The position numbers and the translations under genes were made by a program. A model generated the notes under the pieces. That model saw nothing but the letters and a program-made list of their open reading frames with translations. It searched no databases and had not been told where the DNA came from. Positions 15,563 through 23,763 of a stretch of 64,000 nt of DNA are shown here, in pieces (the first letter of the stretch is position 1; every line of letters begins with the position of its first letter). The DNA lies in contig CAWIGP010000002.1 of assembly GCA_963835735.1 (NCBI GenBank), positions 930,001 to 994,000 on the forward strand, in the 5' to 3' direction. This DNA comes from DASQMT01 sp963835735. Lineage in GTDB: Bacteria > Actinomycetota > Thermoleophilia > Solirubrobacterales > Solirubrobacteraceae.

Positions 15563-18335
15563 TCAGCCAGTGTTGCGCATGCCGGCGACGATCCCGTTGA
15601 CCGTCAACAGCAGCGCGCGGGCGACCGCCGGATCCGGCTCGCGCCCTGCCTCGCGCGCGGCGCGCAGGCGCTCGGTGAGCGCGACCTGCAGGTAGTGGAG
15701 CGGCGCGAGGTGGGCGTCGCGCACGCGCAGCGTGCGCCGCAGCATCGGGTTCGCGGCGAGCAGCTCGTCGCTCCTGACGATCCCCTGCACCTCGGCGACG
15801 GTCAGCTCGTACTCGGCGCGGATCGCGTCGTACAGCCGGTGCAGCTCGGGTGGCGCCAGCCGGCGAACGTAGTGGCCGGCGAGCTCGATGTCGGTCTTGG
15901 CCAGCGTCATCGCCACGTTCGACAGGAAGTTGCCGAAGAAGCGCCAGCGCTCGTGCATCTCGCGCAGCTGCTCGGCGAGGCCCGCCGCGCGGGCAGCGGC
16001 GAGTCCGGTACCCAACCCGTACCAGCCAGGGACGATCTGCCGCGACTGCGTCCAGCCGAACACCCAGGGGATCGCGCGCAGGCCGTCGACGCCGCCGGCC
16101 GAGTCGGGCCGCATCGACGGGCGCGAACCGAAGTGCAGCTGTGAGAGCAGCTCGACGGGCGTCGACGCGAAGTAGTACGCGGGCAGCTGGGGATCATCGA
16201 CGAGCTCCCGGTAGCGCGCGAACGCCGCCGTCGAGACGCGCTCCATCACGTCGGACCAGCGCATGACGTCCTCGTCGGACGAGCGCGGGCGCTTGTGCAG
16301 GATCGTCGACTCGAGGACGGCGGCCAGCGTGAGCTGGAGGTTCTCGCGGGCGAGGCTCGGCAGCAGGTACTTGTCGGAGATCACCTCGCCCTGCTCGGTC
16401 AGCTTGATCTCGCCGAGCAGCGTCCCCCACGGCTGGGCGAGGATCGCGTCGTGCGTCGGGCCGCCGCCGCGGCCGATCGTGCCGCCGCGCCCGTGGAAGA
16501 CGCGCAGGCGCACGCCGTGCCGCTTGGCGACGTCGCGCAGGTGGCGCTGGCAGCGGTGGATCTCCCACTGGCTCGTCGTGACCCCGGCCGCCTTGTTGGA
16601 GTCCGAGTAGCCGAGCATCACCTCCTGCACGTCGCCGCGCAGCTCGACGATGCGCCGGTAGCCGGGATCCTCGAGCAGCTGGGCGAGGATCTCGTCGGCG
16701 GCGCGGATCTGCTCGATCGTCTCCAGCAGCGGCACGAACCCGATCCGGGCCACGCCGGCGTGCACGTCGACCAGCCCGGCCTCGCGCGCGATCAGCACCG
16801 CCGCCAGCACGTCGTCGGCGCCGCGGCACATCGAGACGATGTAGGACTCGATCACGCCGGGGCCGTAGCGGTCGAGCGCCTCGCCGATCGCCGCGAACGC
16901 ACGCGTAGGTGCGAGCGCCGCGCTCGTCCAGCGGCGGCGGCGCCGGGGCGAGCGGCCGCCGCGACCCCAGCTCGCCCGCGAGCAGCTCCAGGCGCTCGCC
17001 GGCGGTCAGCTCCGCGTAGCGCCGCGGGCGCTCCCCGAGGCGGTCGACCAGTTGTCCCAGCACGTGATGGTGGGCGTCGGCGTGCTCGCGGATGTCCATC
17101 GTCGCGAGATGCAGGCCGAACGCGACCAGCGTGCGGATCGCGCGGTCCAGCCGCCCCCGGGCGATCAGCTCGCCGCGGTGCTCCATCAGCGAGTCGCGGA
17201 CGACGACGAGGTCGGCGAGCAGCTCGCCGGTGCCGAGGTACGAGCGCCCCGGCTCGTGCGGCCGCCGCTCGAGCAGGCGCGTCCTCGTGTTGACGAGCTT
17301 CGCGCGGATGCAGGTGAGCTTCAGCCGGTACGGCTCCTCGGCATTGAGGCGCCGGTAGCGCGGATCGAGCTCGCGCAGGTTCTCGAGGTCGGCGGCCAGC
17401 GACGTCTCGAGCTCGGGCGTGGCGCCGGTGATCCGCACCGAGGAGGACACGTCGCGGCGGAGCTCGTCGACGAGGTCGAGCGCGTTGCGGATCGCGTGGT
17501 CGTGCTGCAGCGCGAGCACGTCGAGCGTCGAGGAGGCGGTGACGTTCGGGTTGCCGTCACGATCGCCGCCGATCCAGGTCCCGAACGCCAGCGGCCTGGC
17601 GTCGAGCGGCAGCTCGATCCCGAGCCGGGCGAGCTCGTCCGTCAGCGCCTCGAGCGTGTCCGGGACGGCGTCGTGGTGGAGCGCGTCGAAGTAGTACATC
17701 GCGCTGCGGGCCTCGTCGATCACGTCCGGGCGCGTGCGGCGCAGCTCGTCGGTCTGCCACAGCAGGTCGACGAGCTCCTGCAGCCGGCGGCGCACGCGGC
17801 GCTCGGCCACGGCATCGCCGTCGCGGCGCGCCGCCTGCCCCGCCTCGAGCAGCCCCGCGATCTCGCGCAGCTTCGACAGCACGCTGCGGCGCGCCGCCTC
17901 GGTCGGATGCGCGGTGAACACCGGCCGCAGGCCGAGATGGCGGATGTCGTCGACGAGCTCCGGCGCCGCGTTCCCGGCCGCGGCGATGCGATCGACCGCC
18001 TGCGACAGCCATGTCCCGTCGCGGATCCGGACGGCGTGCAGCTCGCGGCCCCGGTCGACCTGCTCGGCGACGTTGGCCAGGTAGAAGTAGGTCGTGAACG
18101 CGCGCGCCAGGCGCGCCGCGGTCGCGGGGTCGAGATCGGCCAGCAGCGCGGCGGTGGCCTCGCGATCGCTGCGGATGGTGCGCCGCACCCGCGCGACGAG
18201 CTCGACGAGCTCCGGGCCCTCCTGCCGCAGCAGCGTCTCGTCGAGCAGCGCCGCGAGCTCGTCCACGTCGCGGAGATCGGACTGCGGCTTTACCTGGTGC
18301 TCGGCGGGGTAGGCGGACACGGAAGCGGTGGACAC
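15563..18335 (-). CDS. ppc: Phosphoenolpyruvate carboxylase (one-base frameshift)
   Basis: Carboxylates PEP to oxaloacetate for anaplerosis. All hallmark motifs are present: FTAHPTEAARRSVL with the catalytic His, GGDRDGNPNVT, FHGRGGTIGRGGGPTHD, and the invariant C-terminus MRNTG. The reading frame breaks at about 16901: one extra base between GCG codons shifts DERGARTYA out of phase, and the rest resumes with AFAAIGEALDRYGPGVIESYIVSMCRG. Corrected length is about 923 residues, normal for bacterial enzymes. The start is uncertain: GTG 18335 or GTG 18320, with no clear ribosome site. It diverges from the UspA gene at 18373. Sequencing error is the likely cause of the break. Confidence 0.9.
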
Positions 18336-18372
18336 CGTACCCAGTGGTGGTGGACGGGGGGAGGAACCGGGC

Positions 18373-18810
18373 ATGCAGACCATTCTCTTGGCCTACGACG
18401 ACACGGAGCCCTCGCGGCGCGCGCTCGAGCGTGCGGCGACGATCGCCGAGAAGTTCGGCTCGCGCGTGCTCGTCACGAGCATCGCGCCGCTCGTCCACAG
18501 CAGCCCGCGCGCCGTTACGCAGATCGATCGCGGCGAAGGCATCGGCACCATGGCCGACGAGGTGACCAAGGCCCAGGCGCTGCTGCAGGAGCGCGGCATC
18601 GACGCCGAGAGCGTGACCGCGGCCGGCGACCCCGCGAGCTCGATCGCGCGGCTCGCCGAGGACCGCGGCGCCGATCTCGTCGTGATCGGCACCCGCGGGG
18701 TCGGCGCGGTCCAGCGGCTGCTCGGCCTGAGCGTCAGCCAGTCGGTGGCGCGCCGGGTGCAGTGTGACCTGCTGATCGTCCACCCCGGCCCCGGCGCGGA
18801 CGGCGACTGA
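18373..18810 (+). CDS. Universal stress protein (UspA family)
   Basis: A 145-residue single-domain Usp fold. The N-terminus MQTILLAYDDTEPSRRALERAA gives the first strand and Asp loop. The ATP-binding signature GTRGVGAVQRLLGLSVSQSVARRVQCDLLIV is close to the G-2x-G-9x-G(S/T) pattern, so nucleotide binding is likely. The ATG at 18373 has a strong GGGGGAGGAACC ribosome site and removes 15 unlikely upstream residues. It is monocistronic and divergent from ppc, ending 3 bases before the convergent serA stop. The physiological role cannot be read from the sequence. Confidence 0.9.
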   Translation: MQTILLAYDDTEPSRRALERAATIAEKFGSRVLVTSIAPLVHSSPRAVTQIDRGEGIGTMADEVTKAQALLQERGIDAESVTAAGDPASSIARLAEDRGADLVVIGTRGVGAVQRLLGLSVSQSVARRVQCDLLIVHPGPGADGD

Positions 18811-18813
18811 CCT

Positions 18814-20418
18814 TCAGATCCGCAGAGCGCGTCCGTCGAGCACGCCCGGCTCGGCGAGCACGAGGCGCATGACCTCGTCGGGGATGTCGGTATCGGTCAC
18901 CACGATCACGACGTTGAGGTCGTCGTCCGTGCGCTGCACGCCCTGCGTCGCGCTGGAGATGTTTATCCCGCGCTCGCCCAGCAGGCTGCCGACGCGGCCG
19001 AGCATGCCGGGCCGGTTGGGATAGCGGAACAGCGCGAGGCGCGTGCCCTCGTCGAGCTGGAGGTTGAAGCGCTGGCCCCACGCCTCGAGCAGGTGCGGGC
19101 GGTGGCGGCGGCCGAGCGTCGTCCCGACGACGCGGTAGCGCTCGTCGCCGGTCACGATCGTGATCCGGACCAGGTCGGTGAAGTCGCGCGCGACGGCCTC
19201 GGTGCGCTCGGACACGCCGATCCCGCGCTCCTCGGCCAGCGTCGGCGCGTTGACGAGATTCACCTCGTCCTCGGTGTGGCCGCTGAGGACGCCCTGCAGG
19301 GCGGCGAGCGTGAGCAGGCGCGTGTCGCGCTCGGCGATGCGGCCGAAGTACTCGGTCTCGACGCGGTCGACGCCCGGCGCCAGCGTGCTGGCGAGCCGGG
19401 CGAGGCGGCCGGTGAGCGGGATGAACGGACCGAGCACGTCCATGTCCTCCGCGCTGATCGCCGGGATGTTCACCGCGCTCGACACCACGCCGCCGGTCAG
19501 TGCCGCCACGACCTGCTCGGCCGTCTGCACGCCGGCACGATCCTGCGCCTCGGTCGTCGAGGCGCCGAGATGCGGCGTCACCACCACGTTCGGATAACCG
19601 TCGAACAGCGGATAGTCCGTGATCGGCTCGCTCGGGAACACATCCAACGCCGCCCCCGCCACCTTCCCCGAATCCAACGCATCCCTCAGCGCACCATCAT
19701 CGACCAGCTCGCCGCGCGCACAGTTGATCACCCGCACCCCATCGCGCATCTGCGCAAACGCCTGCGCATCCAGCCACCCGCGCGTCTCGGGCGTCTTCGG
19801 CAGATGCAGCGTGATGAAGTCCGCCTCCGCGTAGACGTCGGCGGCCGTCTCCGCCTGCTCGGCGCCGAGCTCGCGGAAGCGCTCCGCGCTCACGAACGGA
19901 TCGAACGCCACGATCCGCATCCCGAACGCGCGCGCACGCGCGGCCACCAGCTGGCCGATCCGCCCGAACCCGAGCACGCCCAGCGTCTTCTCATACACCT
20001 CCACCCCACCGAACCGCGACCGCTCCCACCGCCCCGCCGTCAACGACGCATGCGCCTGCGGGATGTTGCGCGCCAACGCCAGCATCAACGCGATCGTGTG
20101 CTCCGCCGCCGCCACGATGTTCGACTGCGGCGCGTTCGCCACGATGATCCCGCGCTTGGTCGCGGCATCCACATCGACGTTGTCGACGCCGATCCCCGCC
20201 CGCCCGATCACGCGCAGGCGGTCCGCGCGGCCGATCAGCTCAGCGGTGAGCTGCGTCGCCGACCGGATCAGGATCCCGTCGTACGCCCCGATCCGCTCCG
20301 CCAGCTGCTCCGGCGACCAACCCAGACCCACATCCACCTGAAACCGCTCACGAAGCAGCTCCACGCCGGAGTCCGCGATCTGCTCCGCGACCAGGACCCG
20401 CTGCGACTCCGACAGCAC
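18814..20418 (-). CDS. serA: D-3-phosphoglycerate dehydrogenase, long form with ACT domain
   Basis: First step of serine synthesis. The 534-residue protein has the actinobacterial long architecture. The substrate/NAD-binding dehydrogenase core spans about residues 7-310 (GRAGIGVDNVDVDAAT, LGFGRIGQLVAARARAFGM, INCARGELVDDGAL, and the catalytic-His region PHLGASTTEAQDRAG). An intervening ASB domain follows, then a C-terminal ACT domain for serine feedback (RPGMLGRVGSLLGERGINIS). GTG 20418 is the start. The P450 frame reads 71 bases into it. Parts of the N-terminal half use G- and T-ending codons (GAT, GGG, TTG) unlike the C-ending style elsewhere, a mosaic pattern noted separately. Confidence 0.93.
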   Translation of the reverse strand: MLSESQRVLVAEQIADSGVELLRERFQVDVGLGWSPEQLAERIGAYDGILIRSATQLTAELIGRADRLRVIGRAGIGVDNVDVDAATKRGIIVANAPQSNIVAAAEHTIALMLALARNIPQAHASLTAGRWERSRFGGVEVYEKTLGVLGFGRIGQLVAARARAFGMRIVAFDPFVSAERFRELGAEQAETAADVYAEADFITLHLPKTPETRGWLDAQAFAQMRDGVRVINCARGELVDDGALRDALDSGKVAGAALDVFPSEPITDYPLFDGYPNVVVTPHLGASTTEAQDRAGVQTAEQVVAALTGGVVSSAVNIPAISAEDMDVLGPFIPLTGRLARLASTLAPGVDRVETEYFGRIAERDTRLLTLAALQGVLSGHTEDEVNLVNAPTLAEERGIGVSERTEAVARDFTDLVRITIVTGDERYRVVGTTLGRRHRPHLLEAWGQRFNLQLDEGTRLALFRYPNRPGMLGRVGSLLGERGINISSATQGVQRTDDDLNVVIVVTDTDIPDEVMRLVLAEPGVLDGRALRI

Positions 20419-21769
20419 GGCGCGGAACCCTAGCGACCTGCGTCAGCCGGCTGAGCACCGGCGCCGCCGGATGCAGCGTGATCCGCGGCGCCAGCGGCAC
20501 GCGGTCGTGGAGGCTGGTCACGTCGTGCTCGCGCACGATCACGGCGAGCAGGATCGCGGCCTCGAGCATCGAGAAGTACTGACCGATGCACGCGCGCGGG
20601 CCGGCGCCGAACGGGAAGTAGGCGTGGCGATGGCGCTCGGCCTCCGCCTCCGGCGTGAAGCGCTCGGGCTCGAACCGCTCGGGCGCGTCCCAGAACTCGG
20701 GGTGGCGGTGCGTGACCCACGGGCTGACCATGATGTCGGAGCGCGGCGGGATCGCGTATCCGCCGATCTCGTCGCCGGGCGCGATGTGGCGCCCGATCGC
20801 CCATGCCGGCGGGTAGAGGCGCATCGCCTCCTTGAGCACCATCGTCGTGTACGTGAGCTGCTCGACGTCGGCCGCGCCCGGCGTGCGGTCGCCGGCGACG
20901 CCGGCGACCTCCGCCCGCACGCGCTCCTGCGCCTCGCGGTGGTGGCCGAGCAGGTGCAGCGCGAACGTCAGCGCGATCGCGGTGGTGTCGTGTCCGGCGA
21001 GCAGGAAGATCAGCACCTGGTCGCGGATCTCGGCGTCGTCGAGCGCCTCGTCGCCGTCGCGCGCGGCGATCAGCAGGCCCATCAGGTCGTCGCCGGTCGC
21101 GCCCTCCGCGCGCCGTTCGGCGATCAACTGCTCGCACACGCCGCGCACCGCGGCCTGCGCCTTCAGCGCGCGGCGGTTGGAGGGGAGCGGCCAGCTGCGC
21201 GGCGGCGGCAGCGGGTTGTACGAGCGTGTGCGTGCGTGCTCGCCGAGCACGGGGAACGCGTACGAGACGACCGGCACGGCCCGCTCCACGTCGGCGCCGA
21301 ACAGCAGGTTGCCGACGACGCGCAGCGTGACGCGCGACATCTCGGCGTGCAGGTCCACCGGCTTCCCGTCGCGTGCGGCGCGGTGCAGGTGCGCGGTGAC
21401 CGCCTCGGCCTCCGCCCCCATGCGCTCCGCGTAACCGGCGATCCGCTTGCGCGTGAACAGCGGTTGGATGAACCGGCGCTGGCGCTTCCAGCGCTCGTCC
21501 TGGCTGTTGAGCAGGCCATCGCCGAGCGCCCAGCGGATCTCGTTGTAGAAGCGGTTCTCCTTGCGGTAGTTGTCCGCCTCGGTCGCCATCACGTGGCGCA
21601 CGGCGTCGGGGTGGAAGCACACGTGGATGCGCGAGCGCAGGCCGCGCGGCCCGGCCTCGAGCCGGACGAGGTCGCCGTGCTCGCGGCGCGCCCGTTCCAG
21701 CGTTCCGAGGATGTCGCGCTTCACGTCGCGCAGCACGCGGACACCGGACATGCTCGGGGGAGGCGTCAT
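20348..21769 (-). CDS. Cytochrome P450
   Basis: Haem-thiolate monooxygenase of unknown substrate. The 473-residue product shows LLAGHDTTAIALTFALHLL (I helix), EAMRLYPPAW (ExxR), ERFEPERFTPE (PERF region) and the haem-binding loop FPFGAGPRACIGQYFSMLEA with its Cys ligand. The ATG at 21769 has a GAGGGGGC site. The last 23 or so residues (after VLSRLTQ) overlap the start of serA and look unlike a P450 tail. A single missing base near 20440 would end the protein at 20430, just before serA, so the true C-terminus may be there. No ferredoxin or reductase partner is adjacent. Confidence 0.88.
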   Translation of the reverse strand: MTPPPSMSGVRVLRDVKRDILGTLERARREHGDLVRLEAGPRGLRSRIHVCFHPDAVRHVMATEADNYRKENRFYNEIRWALGDGLLNSQDERWKRQRRFIQPLFTRKRIAGYAERMGAEAEAVTAHLHRAARDGKPVDLHAEMSRVTLRVVGNLLFGADVERAVPVVSYAFPVLGEHARTRSYNPLPPPRSWPLPSNRRALKAQAAVRGVCEQLIAERRAEGATGDDLMGLLIAARDGDEALDDAEIRDQVLIFLLAGHDTTAIALTFALHLLGHHREAQERVRAEVAGVAGDRTPGAADVEQLTYTTMVLKEAMRLYPPAWAIGRHIAPGDEIGGYAIPPRSDIMVSPWVTHRHPEFWDAPERFEPERFTPEAEAERHRHAYFPFGAGPRACIGQYFSMLEAAILLAVIVREHDVTSLHDRVPLAPRITLHPAAPVLSRLTQVARVPRRAVGVAAGPGRGADRGLRRGAAS

Positions 21770-21797
21770 GCCCCCTCAGACCGCGCCGGCGTCGCGG

Positions 21798-22049
21798 CTA
21801 TTCCCGATCGCCGATCAGGGCGAGCTTGGCCGGGCGCGGGAGCCGCTTGATCCGGACCTCCTCGCGCATCGCGGCCGCGCGGTCCGGCAGCGTGCGCGAC
21901 CACGCCAGCTCGACCGGCAGCCGCGCGCGCGTGTACCTGCTCGCGCGTCCGGCATTGTGCGCGGCGACGCGGCGCTCGACGTCGAAGGTCCAGCCGCAGT
22001 AGAGCGTCCCGTCGGCGCAGTGCAGCAGGTAGACGGAGGCGGCCGCCAC
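21798..22049 (-). CDS. Small GIY-YIG nuclease-domain protein
   Basis: An 83-residue stand-alone GIY-YIG domain of the YhbQ/UPF0213 type. The motif appears as SVYLLHCADGTLYCGWTFD (residues 5-23), with Val-Tyr and Leu-Tyr-Cys-Gly in place of strict GIY and YIG. The conserved Arg follows in ERRVAAHNAGRASRYTRAR, and the Glu in REEVRIKRLPRPAKLALI. The GTG at 22049 gives the family length; a longer frame extends to 22565 but runs through the inverted repeat and the NYN gene. It lies 28 bases after the P450 start on the same strand and is divergent from the NYN gene. Cellular role unknown. Confidence 0.8.
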   Translation of the reverse strand: MAAASVYLLHCADGTLYCGWTFDVERRVAAHNAGRASRYTRARLPVELAWSRTLPDRAAAMREEVRIKRLPRPAKLALIGDRE

Positions 22050-22080
22050 GCTCAGAGCATGCCGCGCGGCCCGGCGGGCC

Positions 22081-22168
22081 CGGGGGTCAGATCTTGCAAT
22101 CAAGCACCCGCGACGCTGCGCGCCTGCCGCAGTACGTTCTGGTGCTTGATTGCAAGATCTGACCCCCG
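22081..22168. repeat. Perfect 28-bp inverted repeat (REP-like hairpin)
   Basis: The arms 22081-22108 and 22141-22168 are perfect reverse complements (28 bp, including GTCAGATCTTGCAATCAAG), separated by 32 bases. It lies between divergent genes, so it is not placed to terminate either. Its right arm ends one base before the ATG of the NYN gene. The sequence resembles GGGGTCAGGTCTTGCAATC-type palindromes that I recall from REP elements linked to tyrosine transposases; that resemblance is from memory and unverified. Cis-regulation of the NYN gene by masking its translation start is the alternative. Confidence 0.8.
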
Positions 22169-22169
22169 C

Positions 22170-22553
22170 ATGCCCGCGCGCCTGATCGTCGACGGCAACA
22201 ACGTGATCGGCAGCCGCCCGGACGGGTGGTGGCGGGATCGCGACGGCGCGACTCGCCGGCTCGTCGAGCGGCTCGCCGCTTGGGCGAATGCGCAGCAGGA
22301 GGACGTGCTCGTCGTGTTCGACGGCCATGCGCCGGCGGAACTGCCCGCGCCGCCGCGGGTCGAGGTGCGCTTCGCCGAGCGCGGCGGCGCGAACGCCGCC
22401 GACGACGTGATCGCGGCGCTCGTGGCCGCCGACCCCGAGCCCGCCGGGCTGAGCGTGGTGACGTCGGACGCCGCGCTCGCCGCCCGCGTGCGCGAGCACG
22501 GCGCGGAGGTGACAGGCGCGCGCGGGTTCCGCGAGCGGCTCGAACGTGCCTGA
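22170..22553 (+). CDS. YacP-like NYN-domain ribonuclease
   Basis: A 127-residue PIN-like NYN domain, probably an RNase related to YacP/Rae1. Conserved acidic positions are visible in RLIVDGNNVIGSRPDGWWRD (Asp8, Asn10), VLVVFDGHAP, NAADDVIAALV and LSVVTSDAALAARVREHGAEVTGARGFRERL. The ATG at 22170 is the family start but has no ribosome site, being only one base from the 28-bp hairpin. After the TGA the same frame continues for 19 codons with a basic, coding-looking tail (RKQKKRKSFLDDLLG) to a second TGA at 22611. The visible stop may therefore be a base error or a recoded stop. Confidence 0.8.
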   Translation: MPARLIVDGNNVIGSRPDGWWRDRDGATRRLVERLAAWANAQQEDVLVVFDGHAPAELPAPPRVEVRFAERGGANAADDVIAALVAADPEPAGLSVVTSDAALAARVREHGAEVTGARGFRERLERA

Positions 22554-22614
22554 TCTCGCAGCCACCGCAAGCAGAAGAAGCGCAAGAGCTTCCTCGACGA
22601 CCTGCTCGGCTGAG

Positions 22615-22803
22615 CTACTGCCGGTGGTCCTCGAGGCGACCGGTGCCCGAGAACCACTTCGTGGCGCCGTCGAGGATGAGCCCGAGCGCGGCCAGCAGCA
22701 GCACCCAGGTCATGACCGAGCCCGTCAGGTTCGCGGCGAGCAGGCACAGGGCGGCAAGCACGAACGGGATCCAGATACGCCGCGTCGCCTTGAGGGTGGC
22801 CAT
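22615..22803 (-). CDS. Small two-helix membrane protein
   Basis: A 62-residue hypothetical protein. Residues about 11-27 (IWIPFVLAALCLLAANL) and 30-45 (VMTWVLLLAALGLILDG) are hydrophobic and form a helical hairpin. The basic N-terminus (MATLKATRR) predicts an inside orientation, and the tail is charged (GTGRLEDHRQ). The ATG at 22803 is 24 bases from the divergent metallo-hydrolase start. No function is recognisable. Plausible length, composition and membrane topology support it as real despite its small size. Confidence 0.6.
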   Translation of the reverse strand: MATLKATRRIWIPFVLAALCLLAANLTGSVMTWVLLLAALGLILDGATKWFSGTGRLEDHRQ

Positions 22804-22826
22804 GCGCGGACCTTACTCCGTCCGGC

Positions 22827-23688
22827 ATGATCCGCCGCATGGACGGCTTCGGACACACGCTCGCGACCGCCCGCCCGGAATCGGGCGGCCTGCTGATCTT
22901 CGCGCTCGGCCAGTCCGGCTACGCGCTGCGCGGCGCCGACTCGCTCGTGCTCATCGATCCGTGGCTGTCGACCCAGCTCGAGGAGGAAGACGCGACGGTG
23001 ACGCGCGCGGTGGCGCCGGCGCTGCGGCCGGAGGAGGTCGAGGCCGCCGACCTCGTCTGCGTCACGCACGAGCATCCCGACCACCTCGACCCGCGCGCGC
23101 TCGGCGCGATCGCCGCGCAGGTGCCGGACGCGATATTCCTCGTCCCCGCGCCAGCGGTCGGCCTCGTCGAGCGGGCAGGCGTGGCCCGCGGGCGGATCCA
23201 CCCTGCTCACGACGGCGTCGCGCTCGAGGCGGCCGGCGTACGCGTCACCGCGCTGCGCGCCGCGCACGAGCTGCACCCCGATGCGTTCGGCGGCTATCGC
23301 TTCTGGCTCGACGAGCGCGGCGACCACCGCGCCCTGAGCTACCTGGTCGAGCTCGGCGAGCACGGCATCTTCCACGCGGGCGACACGATCTGGTGGCCCG
23401 GGATGGAGGACGCGCTGCGACGAGCTCGATCCCGACGTCGCGATCCTCCCGATCAACGGCCGCGACGCGATGCGCGAGGCGGCCGGCCTGTGGGGGAACC
23501 TGACCGCGGACGAGGCCGCCGCGCTCGCCGCCGCCGCCGGCGTTCCCGCCGTCGTCCCGTGCCACTTCGACGGCGTCGTCGGCAACCTCGGCGACCCGGA
23601 CGCGTTCGTCGCCGCGCTGCACGAGCGCGGGCCGGGGATCCGCGCCCACGTGCTGCACCCGGGTGACCAACTTCCCCTCGCTGGTTGA
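22827..23688 (+). CDS. Metallo-beta-lactamase-fold hydrolase (one-base frameshift)
   Basis: Zinc hydrolase of the MBL fold (UlaG-like). The metal motif is THEHPDHLDPRAL (HxHxDH, about residues 89-94), with later ligands in HAGDTIWWPGM and, after the break, PCHFDGV. The frame shifts near 23420, where an extra A turns LRELDPDVAIL into an unrelated reading; the downstream segment from ELDPDVAILPINGRD to the stop at 23688 is clearly coding. Corrected length is about 286 residues. The start is uncertain between ATG 22827 and ATG 22839. Substrate unknown; UlaG-type proteins act on sugar-phosphate lactones or related esters. Sequencing error is the likely explanation of the shift. Confidence 0.8.
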
Positions 23689-23763
23689 CGCGACGGCGCG
23701 CGCCGTGACCTAACTTCGTATCAAAGGCCACGTACGGCCGACGGCGATCCAAGGACGGCGGCG

